Counted from the stretch's first letter, positions 1-7,650 are shown. The stretch is DNA of 17,365 bases from Pseudomonadota bacterium (GCA_023386115.1 JAEWKL010000776.1:1-17365); one strand, 5' to 3'. Translations and numbers: made by a program. The notes: generated by a model not told the origin, from the sequence alone.

Positions 1-44
1 CGCGGCCCCCCCCCGCCGGGCGGGCCCCGCCCCGGCGCACAGCT

Positions 45-78
45 CTTCCCGAGTGATCCCGCCTTCCCGAGTGACCCC
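45..78 (+). repeat. Two-copy direct repeat upstream of the ABC binding-protein gene
   Basis: The 16-base unit CTTCCCGAGTGATCCC at 45-60 is repeated at 63-78 with one change (T to C), giving an 18-base period. It ends five bases before the GAGGA ribosome-binding site of the first gene. The spacing of nearly two helical turns would suit paired binding of a regulator, but a simple tandem slip is equally possible. No -35/-10 pair can be recognised in the 95 bases available. Confidence 0.55.
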
Positions 79-95
79 TGACGAGGACGCCCACC

Positions 96-1331
96 ATGAC
101 GAGACCCAGGACCGGATCCCGCCTGACCGCCCTCACGGCCGCCCTGATGCTCGGCGGCACCGCCGCGCAGGCCGCCGACCCGATCAAGCTCGGCGTGCTG
201 GAGGACCAGTCCGGCGACTTCGCCGTCGCCACGATCGGCAAGGTCCACGGCATCCAGCTCGCCGCCGACGAGATCAACGCCGCGGGCGGCATCGCCGGGC
301 GCAAGCTGGAACTGGTGATCTACGACACCCAGTCCGACAACACCCGCTACCAGGAATTCATGCGGCGGGTGCTCCAGCGCGACAAGGTCAACGTGGTCTT
401 CGCCGGGTTCTCGTCCGCCTCGCGCGAGGCCTACCGGCCGATCGTCGACCAGCTCGACGGCTTCGCCTTCTACAACAACCAGTATGAGGGCGGCGTCTGC
501 GACGGCCACATGGTGGTGACCGGCGCCGTGCCCGAGCAGCAATTCTCGACCCTGATCCCCTGGATGATGGAGAAGTTCGGCAAGCGGGTCTACACCATCG
601 CGGCCGACTACAATTTCGGCCAGATCTCGGCCGAGTGGGTGCGCAACATCGTGAAGGAGAACGGCGGCGAGATGGTCGGCGAGGAGTTCATCCCGCTCGG
701 CGTGTCGCAGTTCTCGCAGACGATCCAGAACATCCAGAAGGCCAAGCCCGACATCCTGATGACGCTGCTCGTCGGCACAGCCCAGGCCTCGTATTACGAG
801 CAGGCGGCGGCCGCGAACCTGAAGGTGCCGATGGGCTCCTCGGTCAATGTCGGCCAGGGCTACGAGCACAAGCGCTTCCAGCCGCCGAGCCTCGCCAATA
901 TGTACGTGACGACCAACTACATCGAGGAGGTCGACACGCCGCAGAGCAAGGCGTTCCTGGCCAAGTGGAAGGCGAAATTCCCGAACGAGCCCTACGTCAA
1001 CCAGGAGGCCGAGAACTCCTACCACGCGGTCTACCTCTACAAGCAGATGGTGGAGCGGGCGAACGGCTCGACCAAGCGGGCCGACCTGCGCAAGGTGATC
1101 GCCGCCGGCGACGTCTGCGTCGACGCCCCCGAGGGCCGGGTCTGCATCGACCCGAAGAGCCAGCACGTCTCCCACACGATCTATCTCGCCAAGGTCGACG
1201 AGAAGCATAACATCTCGTTTCCCAAGACCTGGACCGACATCAAGCCGTACTGGCTCGGGCAGGCCGGCTGCGACCTGACCAAGAAGGATCCGATGGCGCA
1301 GTACACGCCGAGCAACCCGCCGAAGCCGTAA
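96..1331 (+). CDS. Amide/urea-type ABC transporter, periplasmic substrate-binding protein
   Basis: This is a type I periplasmic binding protein of the LivJ/UrtA/FmdD group, 411 residues, which captures substrate for the transporter encoded just downstream. The N-terminus is a signal peptide: a basic start (RPRTGSR), a hydrophobic stretch, and an AQA-type cleavage site near residue 26. The mature protein begins with the family's KLGVLEDQSGDF segment (31-42) and has a NAAGGIAGRKLE segment (61-72). Cysteines at 135, 341, 350 and 392 could form disulfides in the periplasm. The C-terminal PYWLGQAGCDL (384-394) resembles amide/urea binders more than branched-chain amino acid binders. The ATG has GAGGA at 83-87, eight bases upstream. 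Linkage to an amidase supports a short-chain amide ligand, but a urea analogue or another amide cannot be excluded. Confidence 0.9.
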   Translation: MTRPRTGSRLTALTAALMLGGTAAQAADPIKLGVLEDQSGDFAVATIGKVHGIQLAADEINAAGGIAGRKLELVIYDTQSDNTRYQEFMRRVLQRDKVNVVFAGFSSASREAYRPIVDQLDGFAFYNNQYEGGVCDGHMVVTGAVPEQQFSTLIPWMMEKFGKRVYTIAADYNFGQISAEWVRNIVKENGGEMVGEEFIPLGVSQFSQTIQNIQKAKPDILMTLLVGTAQASYYEQAAAANLKVPMGSSVNVGQGYEHKRFQPPSLANMYVTTNYIEEVDTPQSKAFLAKWKAKFPNEPYVNQEAENSYHAVYLYKQMVERANGSTKRADLRKVIAAGDVCVDAPEGRVCIDPKSQHVSHTIYLAKVDEKHNISFPKTWTDIKPYWLGQAGCDLTKKDPMAQYTPSNPPKP

Positions 1332-1340
1332 CCGTCGCTG

Positions 1341-1526
1341 GCCCGGGAGCCCGTTCGACGGCCCTGGGCAGGAATGACACCCTCCATGTCATTCCGGGGC
1401 CGCGTCTGCGGAGCCCGGGATGACGCGGACGGCCTCAATCCTCTCCGAGATATCCCGGCAGATTCCGCGCGCTTGGCCCCGGTGATCGGCACGCCCAGTC
1501 AATGCGTTCCGGGGGCACTCCCCCGG
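1341..1526 (+). promoter_or_regulatory. Hairpin-rich spacer between binding-protein and permease genes
   Basis: The 218-base gap between the binding-protein stop and the permease start holds several inverted repeats. CCGT-TCG-ACGG at 1351-1361 is flanked by GCCC/GGGC. GGAATGACA at 1371-1379 pairs perfectly with TGTCATTCC at 1387-1395. GTCATTCCGGG at 1388-1398 pairs with CCCGGGATGAC at 1414-1424 (10 of 11). CCGGGGG at 1509-1515 pairs with CCCCCGG at 1520-1526 over a CACT loop. Such elements after a binding-protein gene commonly stabilise the upstream message or partly terminate, so that binding protein is made in excess over permease. That role is inferred; none is followed by a T-tract. Confidence 0.6.
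1388..1424. repeat. REP-like palindromic element, copy 1
   Basis: A 37-base near-perfect palindrome. The outer arms GTCATTCCGGG (1388-1398) and CCCGGGATGAC (1414-1424) match at 10 of 11 positions, and an inner stem CCGC/GCGG (1400-1403 with 1408-1411) closes a GTCT loop. A decayed relative with the same core, including the CCGGGGCCGCGTC string, lies at 8803-8828. Two intergenic copies in 17 kb suggest a dispersed REP/BIME-type family rather than a gene-specific site. The related-copy statement is read from the sequence; the family assignment is inference. Confidence 0.6.
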
Positions 1527-1549
1527 TCCACCCGCGAGACGGCTCCCGC

Positions 1550-2422
1550 ATGGTCCTCCTCGATACGGCCTTCGCCTTCGTCTACCAGCTCGGGGACGCG
1601 TTCGCGTTCCTGGTGCTCGCCGCCTGCGGCCTCGCGGTGGTGTTCGGCATGATGGGCGTCATCAACCTCGCCCATGGCGAGTTCATCATGTGCGGCGCCT
1701 ACGTCACGGTCGCGACGACCCGCGCCGGGCTGCCGCTGCCGCTCGGCATCCTGGCAGGCAGCCTGGTCGCCGGAGCGATCGGCATGGTGCTGGAGCGCCT
1801 GGTGATCCGCCACCTCTACGGCCGGCCCCTCGACACGATCGTGGCGACCTGGGGCGTCAGCCTCGCGGCGACGCAAGGGACGCTGATCCTGCTCGGCTCC
1901 AGCCTACCTGGCGTCGGCACGCCGCTCGGCAGCTTCACGCTGGGCAGCTACTCCTACTCGACCTACCGGGTGGTGCTGATGCTGGCGGCGCTCGCCGTGC
2001 TCGCCGGGCTCTACCTCGCCTTCAACGCGACCCGCTTCGGCACGCTGGCGCGGGCCACGATCCAGGTGCCGCACATGGCCGAGGCGCTCGGCGTCGACAC
2101 CCGCAAGGTCTACGCGCTGACCTTCGGGATCGGCGCCGCCCTGGCCGGCCTCACCGGCGGGCTCTACGCCCCGACCATGACCATCGTGCCGACCATGGGC
2201 ACCACCTTCATCATGGAGGCCTTCGTCACCGTGGTGGTGGGCGGGGCCGACATCTTCCTCGGCACGGCGCCCGCCGCCCTGGTGCTCGGCGCGGTGCGGG
2301 CGGCGCTGACCTCGTGGCAGGGCCAGCTCTTCGGCCAGATCGGGCTCCTCGTCGCGGTGATCCTGGTGATCCGTGTCCTGCCGCGGGGAATCTCCGGCCT
2401 GATCCTGCGTGAGCGGGCGTGA
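1550..2422 (+). CDS. ABC transporter permease, LivH/UrtB type
   Basis: An inner-membrane permease of the LivH/UrtB family, 290 residues from the chosen start, a normal length. It begins with a hydrophobic segment and carries the family hallmark VINLAHGEF (37-45) after GLAVVFGMMG. The cytoplasmic coupling region runs from about 168 to 207 (RATIQVPHMAEALG then the GAALAGLTGG helix) and should contact the ATPases. An in-frame ATG at 1502 would add 16 polar residues (MRSGGTPPVHPRDG...) and place a strong GC hairpin (1509-1526) inside the coding region, so ATG 1550 is preferred, with a modest GAGACGG upstream. The stop overlaps a GTG of the next gene (GTGA). It probably forms a heterodimer with the following LivM-type subunit. 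Confidence 0.9.
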   Translation: MVLLDTAFAFVYQLGDAFAFLVLAACGLAVVFGMMGVINLAHGEFIMCGAYVTVATTRAGLPLPLGILAGSLVAGAIGMVLERLVIRHLYGRPLDTIVATWGVSLAATQGTLILLGSSLPGVGTPLGSFTLGSYSYSTYRVVLMLAALAVLAGLYLAFNATRFGTLARATIQVPHMAEALGVDTRKVYALTFGIGAALAGLTGGLYAPTMTIVPTMGTTFIMEAFVTVVVGGADIFLGTAPAALVLGAVRAALTSWQGQLFGQIGLLVAVILVIRVLPRGISGLILRERA

Positions 2423-2433
2423 GGGATTTCGCG

Positions 2434-3483
2434 ATGCTTCGCCTTCTCCGGCGGCTCGAAGGGCCGCAGACCCTGGGCCGCGGCCCCGCCTTCTGGGCCG
2501 CCTTCGCCGGGTGCCTCGCCCTCGCGGTCGCCTATCCGTGGTTCGCCGACGGCTATACGGTCGGCAACACCGCCTACTTCTTCTGCTGGGTGTTCATGGC
2601 GCTCGGCCTGTGCCTGATCTGGGGCTACGGCGGCGCGCTGAGCTTCGGCCAGACCGCGTTCTTCGGCCTGTCGGGCTACGCCTACGGCGTGCTCACCCTC
2701 AATGTCGGCGCTGCCTACGGCTTCACGATCGCGGCGATGGTGCTGGCGGTGGCGCTCGCAGCAGGGTTCGCGGCGCTGCTGGGCTACTTCCTGTTCTTCG
2801 GCCGGATCGGCGGCGTGTTCCTCGGCATCATCACCCTCTCGGTGACGCTCGCCATGGAGCGTTTCATGGCGCAGACCGCAGGACCCGACTGGCGCATCGG
2901 CGCGGCGCGGCTCAACGGCTATAACGGCATGAGCGGCATGCCGCCGCTGACCGTCCCGTGGTTCGACGGCGACCTCGTGCTGTTTCCCGACGTGGCGCTC
3001 TACTACGCGCTGCTCGGCCTTCTCGTCCTCACCTACCTGGCCCTGCGGATCCTGGTGAATGCGCGGTTCGGCAACGTCCTGGTGGCGATCCGCGAGAATC
3101 CCGAGCGGGCCGAGATGCTGGGCTACGACGTGCGCCGCTATCAGCTCGGCGCCTTCGTGATCGGCTCAGGCCTCGCCGGCCTCTCCGGCACGCTCTACAC
3201 GGCCTGGGGCCAGTACATCACGCCCTCCAGCATGGGGCTCACCGCGGCCGCACTCCCGGTCATCTGGGTCGCGGTCGGCGGACGGGGCGACCTGACCGCC
3301 ACCCTCGTCGGCACGCTGGCGGTGCTCGGCGGGTTCCAGGCGCTGACGATCTACGGCAGCCAGTACGCGCTCGTGGTGATGGGCCTGCTCCTCGTCGTGG
3401 TGGTGCTGGCCGCCCCCGAGGGCCTCGTCGTCGCGCTGATGCGGGGACTCGCACGCCTCGGCAGGAAGGCGCCCGCGCGATGA
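2434..3483 (+). CDS. ABC transporter permease, LivM/UrtC type
   Basis: The second membrane subunit of the amide-type ABC transporter, 349 residues, rich in hydrophobic stretches. The LivM signature GALSFGQTAFFGLSGYAYG lies near residues 67-85, and the coupling region RFGNVLVAIRENPERAEMLGYD around 205-226 is typical of LivM/UrtC. Two starts are possible: GTG at 2419, overlapping the upstream stop by four bases, or ATG at 2434, which has GAGGG at 2421-2425 with an eight-base spacer. The ATG was chosen for its better ribosome-binding site; the GTG would add five residues. The downstream ATPase begins in the stop codon (ATGA at 3480-3483), which implies translational coupling. Confidence 0.9.
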   Translation: MLRLLRRLEGPQTLGRGPAFWAAFAGCLALAVAYPWFADGYTVGNTAYFFCWVFMALGLCLIWGYGGALSFGQTAFFGLSGYAYGVLTLNVGAAYGFTIAAMVLAVALAAGFAALLGYFLFFGRIGGVFLGIITLSVTLAMERFMAQTAGPDWRIGAARLNGYNGMSGMPPLTVPWFDGDLVLFPDVALYYALLGLLVLTYLALRILVNARFGNVLVAIRENPERAEMLGYDVRRYQLGAFVIGSGLAGLSGTLYTAWGQYITPSSMGLTAAALPVIWVAVGGRGDLTATLVGTLAVLGGFQALTIYGSQYALVVMGLLLVVVVLAAPEGLVVALMRGLARLGRKAPAR

Positions 3484-4220
3484 CCGCCATCCTCGAAACC
3501 CGAAAGCTGAACAAGCATTTCGGCGGGCTGCACGTCACCAACGAGGTCGATTTCGCGCTTCGTGAGGGCGAGGTCCACTGCCTGATCGGGCCGAACGGCG
3601 CCGGCAAGAGCACCTTCTTCCGCCTGCTCATCGGCGAGTACCGGCCCGAGCGCGGCCAGGTGCTCTACCGCGGCGAGGACATCACGGCCTTGAAGCCCTT
3701 CGAGCGCGTGCGCCGGGGCGTCAGCGTCAAGTTCCAGGTACCGGGCATCTTCCCCGGGCTCACGGTCGCCCACAACCTGGAGATCGCGCTCCAGCACCAT
3801 CTCGAGGGCGCTTCCCTCGGGGCCGAGATCCGGCGGCTCCTCGCCTTCCTCAACCTCAACGAGTCCGCGGGCGAGCGGGCCGGCACCCTGAGCCACGGCC
3901 AGAAGCAGTGGCTCGAGATCGGCATGGCGATCAGCCTCAAGCCGCGCCTCCTGCTCCTCGACGAGCCCACCGCCGGGATGTCGCCGGCCGAGACCTTCGC
4001 CACCGGCGAGATGGTGCAGGCGCTCAACCGCGACGGCGTCGCGATCCTGGCGATCGAGCACGACATGGCCTTCGTCCGCCAGATCGCCCAGCGGGTCACC
4101 GTGCTCCATGTCGGGCGCATCTTCGCGCAAGGGTCCACCGACGAGATCGTCGCGAACGAGGAGGTCGCGGCGATCTATCTCGGCGAGACCGAGGCCCCGC
4201 GGAGGACCCAGGATGCCTGA
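3480..4220 (+). CDS. ABC transporter ATP-binding protein, LivG/UrtD type
   Basis: A cytoplasmic ATPase of 246 residues that powers the permease pair. Motifs in order: Walker A GPNGAGKS at 37-44, Q-loop glutamine at 86 (KFQVPG), signature LSHGQ at 137-141 followed by KQWLEIG, Walker B LLLLDE at 157-162, and the switch histidine at 194 (AIEHDM). The LSHGQKQWLEIG form with His in the signature is characteristic of UrtD-like urea/amide transporters rather than leucine-type LivG, which normally has LSYGQ. Translation starts inside the upstream stop. The C-terminus overlaps the next ATPase gene by eight bases. All catalytic motifs are intact, so an active enzyme is expected. Confidence 0.92.
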   Translation: MTAILETRKLNKHFGGLHVTNEVDFALREGEVHCLIGPNGAGKSTFFRLLIGEYRPERGQVLYRGEDITALKPFERVRRGVSVKFQVPGIFPGLTVAHNLEIALQHHLEGASLGAEIRRLLAFLNLNESAGERAGTLSHGQKQWLEIGMAISLKPRLLLLDEPTAGMSPAETFATGEMVQALNRDGVAILAIEHDMAFVRQIAQRVTVLHVGRIFAQGSTDEIVANEEVAAIYLGETEAPRRTQDA

Positions 4221-4923
4221 CGCGCTCCTCTCGACCGCGGGCTTGCGCGCCGGCTACGGCGGCAAGCCGGTGCTGCAGGGCGTCGACCTCGAGATCCGGG
4301 CCGGCGAGATCGTGGCGGTGATCGGCCGCAACGGCGTCGGCAAGTCGACCCTGATGCGCAGCCTGATCGGCCTCCTGCCGGCGGCCGCGGGCGCCATCGC
4401 CTTCAAGGGGCAGCCGGTGGAGCGGCTCGCCGCCCACAAGCGGGCGCGCCTCGGCATCGGCTACGTGCCGCAGGGGCGCGACGTCTTCCCGCGCATGAGC
4501 GTCGCCGACAACCTCAAGGTCGGCGCCTCGCTCCTGCCCCCCGGCACGCCCTTCGAGATCGAGCGCGCCTACGGCCCGTTCCCGATCCTGCGCGAGCGCC
4601 GGTCGCAGCGCGCCGGCACCCTGTCGGGCGGGCAGCAGCAGCAGCTCGCGATCGGCCGCGTGCTCGTCGGCGGCCCGTCGCTGATCCTGCTCGACGAGCC
4701 CTCCGAGGGTATCCAGCCCTCGGTGGTGCAGGAGATCGGCCGCACCCTCGTCGACCTCAACCGCCGCACCGGGGTGACGGTGGTGTTCGTGGAGCAGAAC
4801 CTCGACCTGATCCGCGCCATGGCCCAGCGCAGCTACGTCATGGACAAGGGCCGGATCGTCGCGGAGCTGACGGCGCGGGACCTCGACGACCGCGACCTGG
4901 TGCGGCGCCACCTCGCCGTCTGA
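4213..4923 (+). CDS. ABC transporter ATP-binding protein, LivF/UrtE type
   Basis: The second ATPase subunit, 236 residues. Walker A is GRNGVGKST at 38-46, the Q-loop is in YVPQGRDVFP (Q87), the signature LSGGQ is at 137-141 followed by QQQLAIG, and Walker B is LILLDE at 157-162. The following SEGIQPSVV matches UrtE/FmdF proteins. The switch position is glutamine (VEQN, Q195) instead of histidine, which is normal for LivF/UrtE. The gene overlaps its neighbour by eight bases, and its start codon lies just after a GGAGGACC ribosome-binding site in the previous gene (4201-4208). With the UrtD-like partner it completes a five-gene transporter set. The amidase gene follows after 25 bases, linking transport to hydrolysis. 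Confidence 0.92.
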   Translation: MPDALLSTAGLRAGYGGKPVLQGVDLEIRAGEIVAVIGRNGVGKSTLMRSLIGLLPAAAGAIAFKGQPVERLAAHKRARLGIGYVPQGRDVFPRMSVADNLKVGASLLPPGTPFEIERAYGPFPILRERRSQRAGTLSGGQQQQLAIGRVLVGGPSLILLDEPSEGIQPSVVQEIGRTLVDLNRRTGVTVVFVEQNLDLIRAMAQRSYVMDKGRIVAELTARDLDDRDLVRRHLAV

Positions 4924-4948
4924 CAGTCACAAAAAGGGAGAGACGACC

Positions 4949-5941
4949 ATGCAGTGGCTCGACCAGTCGATCATGGCGAAGAAAGGCGTGGCCAAGGGCA
5001 AGGCCGGCGCCGAGCACACCATCACGGAGGCCGAGCAGGGCCGCTACCACTACGTCTACGGGCCCTTCGTCGATCCGGTGCTCACCGTCGATCCCGGCGC
5101 CGTCGTCACGGTCGAGACCCACGACGCCTTCGAGGGCAAGATCCGCCACGAGACCGACAGCCCGACGAAGATCCTGAACTTCCCCTACCTCAACCCGCAG
5201 AACGGACCGATCTACGTCAACGGCGCCGAGAAGGGCGACTGCCTGGCGGTCGCCATCAAGTCGATCCGCCCGCGCGGACCCCAGCCCTGCGGCACGACGC
5301 TGATCATGCCCGAGTTCGGCGGCCTCGTCGCGACGGCCGACACCGCGCTCCTCAATCCCTCGCTGCCCGAGCGGGTGCGCAAGCTCGAGGTCACGGCGGA
5401 GGGCGGCGTACGCTGGAACGACCGCATCACCTTGCCCTACCAGCCGTTCATCGGCACGATCGGCACCTCGCCGGAGATCGAGGCGATCTCCTCGCTCCAG
5501 CCCGACTATTACGGCGGCAACATGGACCTGCCCGATGTCGGCGTCGGCGCGGTGATCTACCTGCCGGTCAACACCAAGGGCGCGCTGCTCTATCTCGGCG
5601 ATTGCCACGCCGCGCAAGGCGATGGCGAATTGTGCGGCGTCGCGGTCGAGCACCCGACCCACACCACGGTCCAGATCGACCTCATCAAGGGCTGGACCAT
5701 CCGCTGGCCGCGCCTGGAGACGGAGGATTTCTTCATGACCATCGGCTCGTCGCGGCCGATGGAGGATGCGGCCCGAATCGCCTATCGCGAGCTGGTGCGG
5801 TGGCTCGCCAGCGATTTCGGCTTCGAGGAGATCGACGCCTACATGCTGCTCACCCAGTGCGGGCGGGTGCGCCTCGGCAACATGGTCGATCCCAAATACA
5901 CGCTGGGCGCCTCGATCGCGAAGTCGATCGCGCTGGCTTAA
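4949..5941 (+). CDS. Acetamidase/formamidase family amidohydrolase (short form)
   Basis: A cytoplasmic hydrolase of the FmdA_AmdA family, 330 residues, with no signal peptide. It should cleave a short-chain amide to ammonia and a carboxylate. Family landmarks are THDAFEGK (57-64), NPQNGPIYVNGAEKGDCLAV (82-101), FIGTIGTSPE (167-176), GGNMD (189-193) and the metal-site region GDCHAAQGDGE (217-227). At 330 residues it matches the shorter acetamidase-like branch rather than the roughly 400-residue Methylophilus formamidase. GGGAG at 4936-4940 lies eight bases before the ATG. Position directly after a UrtA-E/FmdDEF-like transporter is the arrangement known for formamide and acetamide use. The exact amide cannot be told from sequence; the SDR next door hints at a substituted acid amide. 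Confidence 0.88.
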   Translation: MQWLDQSIMAKKGVAKGKAGAEHTITEAEQGRYHYVYGPFVDPVLTVDPGAVVTVETHDAFEGKIRHETDSPTKILNFPYLNPQNGPIYVNGAEKGDCLAVAIKSIRPRGPQPCGTTLIMPEFGGLVATADTALLNPSLPERVRKLEVTAEGGVRWNDRITLPYQPFIGTIGTSPEIEAISSLQPDYYGGNMDLPDVGVGAVIYLPVNTKGALLYLGDCHAAQGDGELCGVAVEHPTHTTVQIDLIKGWTIRWPRLETEDFFMTIGSSRPMEDAARIAYRELVRWLASDFGFEEIDAYMLLTQCGRVRLGNMVDPKYTLGASIAKSIALA

Positions 5942-5957
5942 CCTCAAGGAGACCGCC

Positions 5958-6719
5958 ATGGATCTCGGCCTCAAGGGGCTCCGCGCCCTCGTCACCGGCG
6001 GCACCAAGGGGATCGGCGGCGCCATCGTCGATCTCCTGGCGGAGGAGGGCGCCGCCGTCGCGCTCTGCGCCCGCAGTCCGGACGAGGTCGCCGCCAAGGT
6101 GGCGGCGCTCCGCCAGAAGGGCATCGCCGCGACGGGCCGCGCCGTCGACGTCGGCGACTCCGGCGCCCTCAGGGCCTGGATCGCCGAGGCCGGCGAGGAA
6201 CTCGGCGGCCTCGACATCCTGGTCCCGAATGTCAGCGCGCTCGCGGTCGGGGCCGACGAGGCGGCCTGGCGCTCCGGCTTCTCGGTCGACATTATGGGCA
6301 CCGTCGCGGCGGTCGAGGCCGCGATGCCGTTCCTCGAACGCTCGACAGCCGCCTCGATCGTCGTCATTTCGAGCGTGTCGGGCCGAGAGATCGACTTCGC
6401 GGCCGGACCCTACGGTGCCTTCAAGGCGGCGCTGATCCACTACGCGCAGGGGCTCGCCTTCCAGCTCGCCGGAAAAAACATCCGCGCCAACACGGTGTCG
6501 CCGGGCAACACCTATTTCGAGGGCGGGGTGTGGCACCGGATCGAGGAGGGCAACCCGACCCTGTTCGCCGAGGCCCTGCGCCTCAACCCGACCGGCCGGA
6601 TGGCCCGTCCGGAGGAGATCGCCCGCGCCGCCGTGTTCCTGGCGAGCCCGGCCGCGAGCTTCGTCACCGGCACCAACCTCGTCGTCGACGGCGCGCTGAC
6701 CCGAGGGGTGCAGTTCTGA
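5958..6719 (+). CDS. Short-chain dehydrogenase/reductase (SDR)
   Basis: A Rossmann-fold oxidoreductase of 253 residues, typical for classical SDRs. The cofactor motif TGGTKGIG is at 13-20; R39 after strand 2 (CARS) suggests NADP(H). The catalytic serine is S139 (ISSVSG), with Y152 and K156 in YGAFK. Two usual features are altered: the NNAG structural motif reads PNVSA (90-94), and the active-site asparagine position in helix 4 is aspartate (D111 in VDIMGTV). AAGGAG at 5946-5951 precedes the ATG, and the gene follows the amidase by 16 bases, so it is probably the last gene of the amide operon. It may oxidise or reduce a hydroxy or keto group on the amide-derived acid; the substrate is unknown. 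A ketoreductase labelled FabG-like would be the automatic guess. Confidence 0.88.
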   Translation: MDLGLKGLRALVTGGTKGIGGAIVDLLAEEGAAVALCARSPDEVAAKVAALRQKGIAATGRAVDVGDSGALRAWIAEAGEELGGLDILVPNVSALAVGADEAAWRSGFSVDIMGTVAAVEAAMPFLERSTAASIVVISSVSGREIDFAAGPYGAFKAALIHYAQGLAFQLAGKNIRANTVSPGNTYFEGGVWHRIEEGNPTLFAEALRLNPTGRMARPEEIARAAVFLASPAASFVTGTNLVVDGALTRGVQF

Positions 6720-6807
6720 GGGGACGCCGTCCATAGGACCGGGGCGGCGCGCCGCTCCGAGGGAGGCGGGGCCCGCAATCCGGCGCCGCCTCATACCGCC
6801 GCGCCTC

Positions 6808-6827
6808 CGAACGAACCCGTTCGACGG
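6808..6827. terminator. Candidate terminator hairpin between convergent SDR and GntR genes
   Basis: CGAACG at 6808-6813 pairs with CGTTCG at 6818-6823 over an AACC loop, and an overlapping CCGT-TCG-ACGG hairpin covers 6817-6827. The same CCGTTCGACGG string occurs just after the binding-protein gene at 1351-1361. The element sits in the 131-base convergent gap and could end transcription from either side. There is no T-tract, so factor-independent termination is uncertain. A 12-base perfect palindrome GCGGCGCGCCGC is also present at 6744-6755. Confidence 0.35.
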
Positions 6828-6850
6828 CGCAAGGCAAGCCCGGACGGGCG

Positions 6851-7534
6851 TCAGATCACGTCCTGCACCCGCACCCAGGTCGCCTCGAGGTGGCGCGCGA
6901 TCACCGCGGCGAGCCGTTCGGCGTCGCGTGCTTCGAGGGCCAGCACCATCTCCTCGTGCTCGGCGACGGCGCCGGCCCATTTCTCCGGCGCGTCGCTGCC
7001 GACGAAGCGGATCCGGCGCAGCCGCGACTGGATGCCCTCATGGGTGGCGGCCAGGAACGCGTTGCCCGAGAGGGTCGCCAGCCCGGCATGGAACGCCTGG
7101 TTGCGCTTGAAGTATTCGAGCCGGGTGCGAGCCGCGTAGTAGCCCATCATCTCGTCGTGCAGCCGGCGCAAGCTCGCGATCTCGGCGTCGCTCGCCCGCT
7201 GGCAGGCGAGACGGGCCGCCGTCGTCTCCAGGGCGGCCAGCACGTCCAGCATGTCGCGCACGTCGCGGGGCGTGAGGCGGCGCACCACGGCGCCGCGCCC
7301 GGGCACGAGTTCGATCAGGCCCTCGCTCGCCAGGAACTTCAGCGCCTCGCGCAAGGGGGTGCGCGAGACCCCGAGCGCCTGCCCGAGCTGGCCCTCGTGG
7401 ATGCGGCTCTCCGGCGCCAGATGACCCTCGATGATGAGGTCGCGGATGCGCCCGACGATCTCGTCGTGCAGCGTCCGCCGGCTGACCGGCACCATCTGGT
7501 CGAGGGCGGACTGCCCCTCGTTGCTCACGTTCAT
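6851..7534 (-). CDS. GntR-family transcriptional regulator, FCD (FadR-type) domain
   Basis: A one-component regulator of 227 residues. The N-terminal winged helix-turn-helix spans about 20-85, with the recognition region EGQLGQALGVSRTPLREALKFL near 47-68 and the wing LVPGRGAVV. The C-terminal FCD effector domain (about 93-218) retains the metal-ligand-like histidines H149 (QAFHAGL), H193 (AEHEEM) and H215 (ARHLEATW), which in the family bind a metal that helps hold a carboxylate ligand. It is divergent from the PdxA2-like gene and most likely represses that cluster until a sugar-acid-type inducer binds. The ATG at 7534 has an AGAGG six bases away. An in-frame ATG at 7567 with AGGAGG would add 11 residues (MLGGLAAERRG) and is a real alternative. 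Confidence 0.9.
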   Translation of the reverse strand: MNVSNEGQSALDQMVPVSRRTLHDEIVGRIRDLIIEGHLAPESRIHEGQLGQALGVSRTPLREALKFLASEGLIELVPGRGAVVRRLTPRDVRDMLDVLAALETTAARLACQRASDAEIASLRRLHDEMMGYYAARTRLEYFKRNQAFHAGLATLSGNAFLAATHEGIQSRLRRIRFVGSDAPEKWAGAVAEHEEMVLALEARDAERLAAVIARHLEATWVRVQDVI

Positions 7535-7640
7535 CCCCCGCCTCTCAGCCGCGAGCCCTCCTAGCATGGGGTTCCATCCTCCTGCCACTCGCGAGCTGCC
7601 GGTGGCCACACCCATCGGCGCTTCGACGCATCCTGTCATC

Positions 7641-7650
7641 CTGCATACAG
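7641..7650. promoter_or_regulatory. Candidate GntR operator half-palindrome
   Basis: CTGCATACAG matches its own reverse complement at 8 of 10 positions and sits six bases upstream of the proposed -35 of the PdxA2-like gene. FCD-type GntR proteins usually bind short palindromes with an AT-containing core such as GTATAC. A second CTGCA-type half-site in inverse orientation, TGCAG, lies at 7661-7665, giving CTGCA...TGCAG across the -35. The regulator-site link is inference from position and symmetry only. Confidence 0.35.

Noticed and set aside
96..4923. Branched-chain amino acid (Liv) transporter
   Set aside because: The LSHGQKQWLEIG signature, SEGIQPSVV in the second ATPase and the adjacent amidase fit the urea/amide branch better, although the fold family is the same.
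4838..6367. 509-residue open frame on the - strand across the amidase and SDR genes
   Set aside because: It is antisense to two clear genes, has low-complexity Arg/Asp/Gly/Ala composition and no recognisable motif; such shadows are expected at this GC content.
6744..6755. GCGGCGCGCCGC palindrome as a functional site
   Set aside because: Short GC palindromes are frequent by chance in this composition, and no partner element is seen.
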